Source: Trichobilharzia regenti (taxonomy: Eukaryota > Platyhelminthes > Trematoda > Strigeidida > Schistosomatidae). Taken from it: 64,000 nt of DNA. The notes under the pieces were generated by a model. That model was not told the DNA's origin. It did not search any database and saw only the letters and a list, made by a program, of their open reading frames with translations. The stretch lies in assembly GCA_944472135.2 (NCBI GenBank), contig OX235262.1:165663509-165727508 (forward strand), in the 5' to 3' direction. Position 1 is the first letter of the stretch; each line of letters begins with the position of its first letter. Shown here in pieces: positions 63,176-64,000 of this stretch. A program made the position numbers and the translations under genes.

Positions 63176-63480
63176 ATTCATTTCTACTTTGTTCCCTTTT
63201 CCGCTGTCCTCTTCAACCGGGTCCATGGTTGCCCATAATCTATCCTCTACTCCTCGTACTGTCATCTCCTCCATGTCACCCTCGTACTGACGACTCAATA
63301 GAGCCATGGTCTGGCGTGCTATGCCATTCGATGGCCTTCTCAACGTATTCTCGATCCATCTCTATTTTCACCTACATATTTTCTGAGCTATCTGTTCTTG
63401 GTTGGTTTGTTCCTGGCTAGAGTTACTTGTTGCTAATTCTTTCAGGACGGCCAGACGGCTATCTGATCTTCAGTATAGAG
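63176..63480 (-). pseudogene. LINE C-terminal fragment
   Basis: Minus strand: GRENRWIENTLRRPSNGIA-like segment (MRRPSNGIARQTMALLSRQ), EGDMEEMTVRGVEDRLWATM, DPVEEDSGKGNK. Homologous to WGWIGHTLRKPxxDI and the following region in 11,586-11,786. Confidence 0.65.
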
Positions 63481-63539
63481 CTAGAGAAGGCAGCCGTTGA
63501 TAACAGTCTGTAACTCGCGGGAAATCATTTTTGTGACAC

Positions 63540-64000
63540 CTTGCCTAGTTAACTATCTCGTTACTTTTCTAGCTAGCCCTAAACTCGAGTAAAGAGGGAG
63601 AGTTGAGCATGGGGCTAGCGACCCTTCACTTCAAAACCAATCAAACGGCTGCACAAACTTCAACGCTGGAATTGGAGAGGTGAGGTGATGCTGGCTGGTG
63701 TAAGCCTTTGGAGAGCCAGTTAGCCAGCCGATGTGTCTTCTGTCGACAAAAGTAAGAATAAACGTGGGGACGTGGAATATCCGTACAATGTACGAGGTTG
63801 CCTGGGAAGGCAGCTCAGGTAGCCAAAGAAATGCGAAGATATGGCATAGAACTGCAGGATATCTGCGAGAGCAGAAAGAATGGATGTGGATGATCAAAAT
63901 TTGACAACTGGAAAGTCAGTAATCCAGATGATAATCACGAGCTCACGGAGGCAGTGAGTTGCTATTATAATGTCGCCAGTGGCAGCCAGAGCCTTAATGC
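63540..64000 (+). pseudogene. LINE 5' UTR and start of endonuclease ORF
   Basis: 5' UTR-like part (63,540-63,700) with AGTAAAGAGGGAGAGTTG and GGGGCTAGCGACCC. From about 63,745 the apurinic-type endonuclease begins: VRINVGTWNIRTMYE, a frameshift, then KAAQVAKEMRRYGIEL, ICESRKNGCG. The 'GTWNxRTM' and 'RYGIEL..I.ESR' pattern is the N-terminal strand and helix of the LINE endonuclease. Continues past the window edge, so state of the rest is unknown. Confidence 0.8.

Overview
The window looks like repeat-choked, AT-rich nuclear DNA of a blood fluke (Schistosoma or a close relative). The evidence is the combination of Sm-alpha-type tRNA-headed repeats carrying hammerhead ribozyme cores, Penelope-like elements (PLEs) with a CCHH-type GIY-YIG endonuclease and their own hammerheads, fragments of the abundant schistosome 'endonuclease-reverse transcriptase' LINE, a CR1-like LINE, and long TA microsatellites. 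The species cannot be fixed from sequence alone. There is no bacterial operon structure and no complete host gene.

Under the repeats I find a chain of minus-strand exons of one unrecognised host gene: 61,011-61,075, 57,253-57,339, 51,032-51,199, 47,738-47,818, 46,240-46,284 and 21,998-22,117, with weaker candidates at 16,710-16,753, 12,920-12,963 and 2,925-2,953. Each strong exon is open, bounded by AG and GT, and begins and ends in phase 0 (the first, partial one ends in phase 0). The predicted protein is helical and lysine/glutamate-rich. Most of the window is therefore probably intronic DNA of this gene.

Layout. 0-10 kb: PLE remnants of at least two families, a hammerhead in a long inverted repeat (4.8 kb), a perfect 73-bp hairpin (6.8 kb), and a PLE with inverted 3' arms that has taken up a SINE, an Sm-alpha foldback and a palindromic insert (7.2-9.8 kb). 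10-22 kb: LINE fragments at 10.7 and 20.6 kb, PLE pieces at 13.4 and 14.1 kb, several tRNA-derived SINEs. 22-32 kb: tRNA-like repeats, two minus-strand LINEs, a PLE at 27.8 kb, and an LTR-retrotransposon Gag relic with a zinc knuckle at 30.5-31.2 kb. 33-43 kb: a second copy of the 5-6 kb PLE, a 675-bp-arm palindrome of PLE 3' ends, a CR1 fragment, and a different PLE family at 41.6-42.9 kb. 44-53 kb: LINE, SINE and PLE fragments between exons. 53-64 kb: a PLE RT piece, three PLE inverted-arm structures (one with a BEL/Pao-type gag relic inside), more SINEs, and the 5' end of a LINE running off the right edge.

The main biological theme is self-cleaving RNA: about 25 hammerhead or hammerhead-like motifs of two lineages (PLE and Sm-alpha), ranging from intact cores to recurrently mutated ones. 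Nearly all mobile-element coding regions are broken; the best preserved is the PLE endonuclease region at 8,341-9,027 (minus). All assignments are by eye from motifs; no database search was possible.
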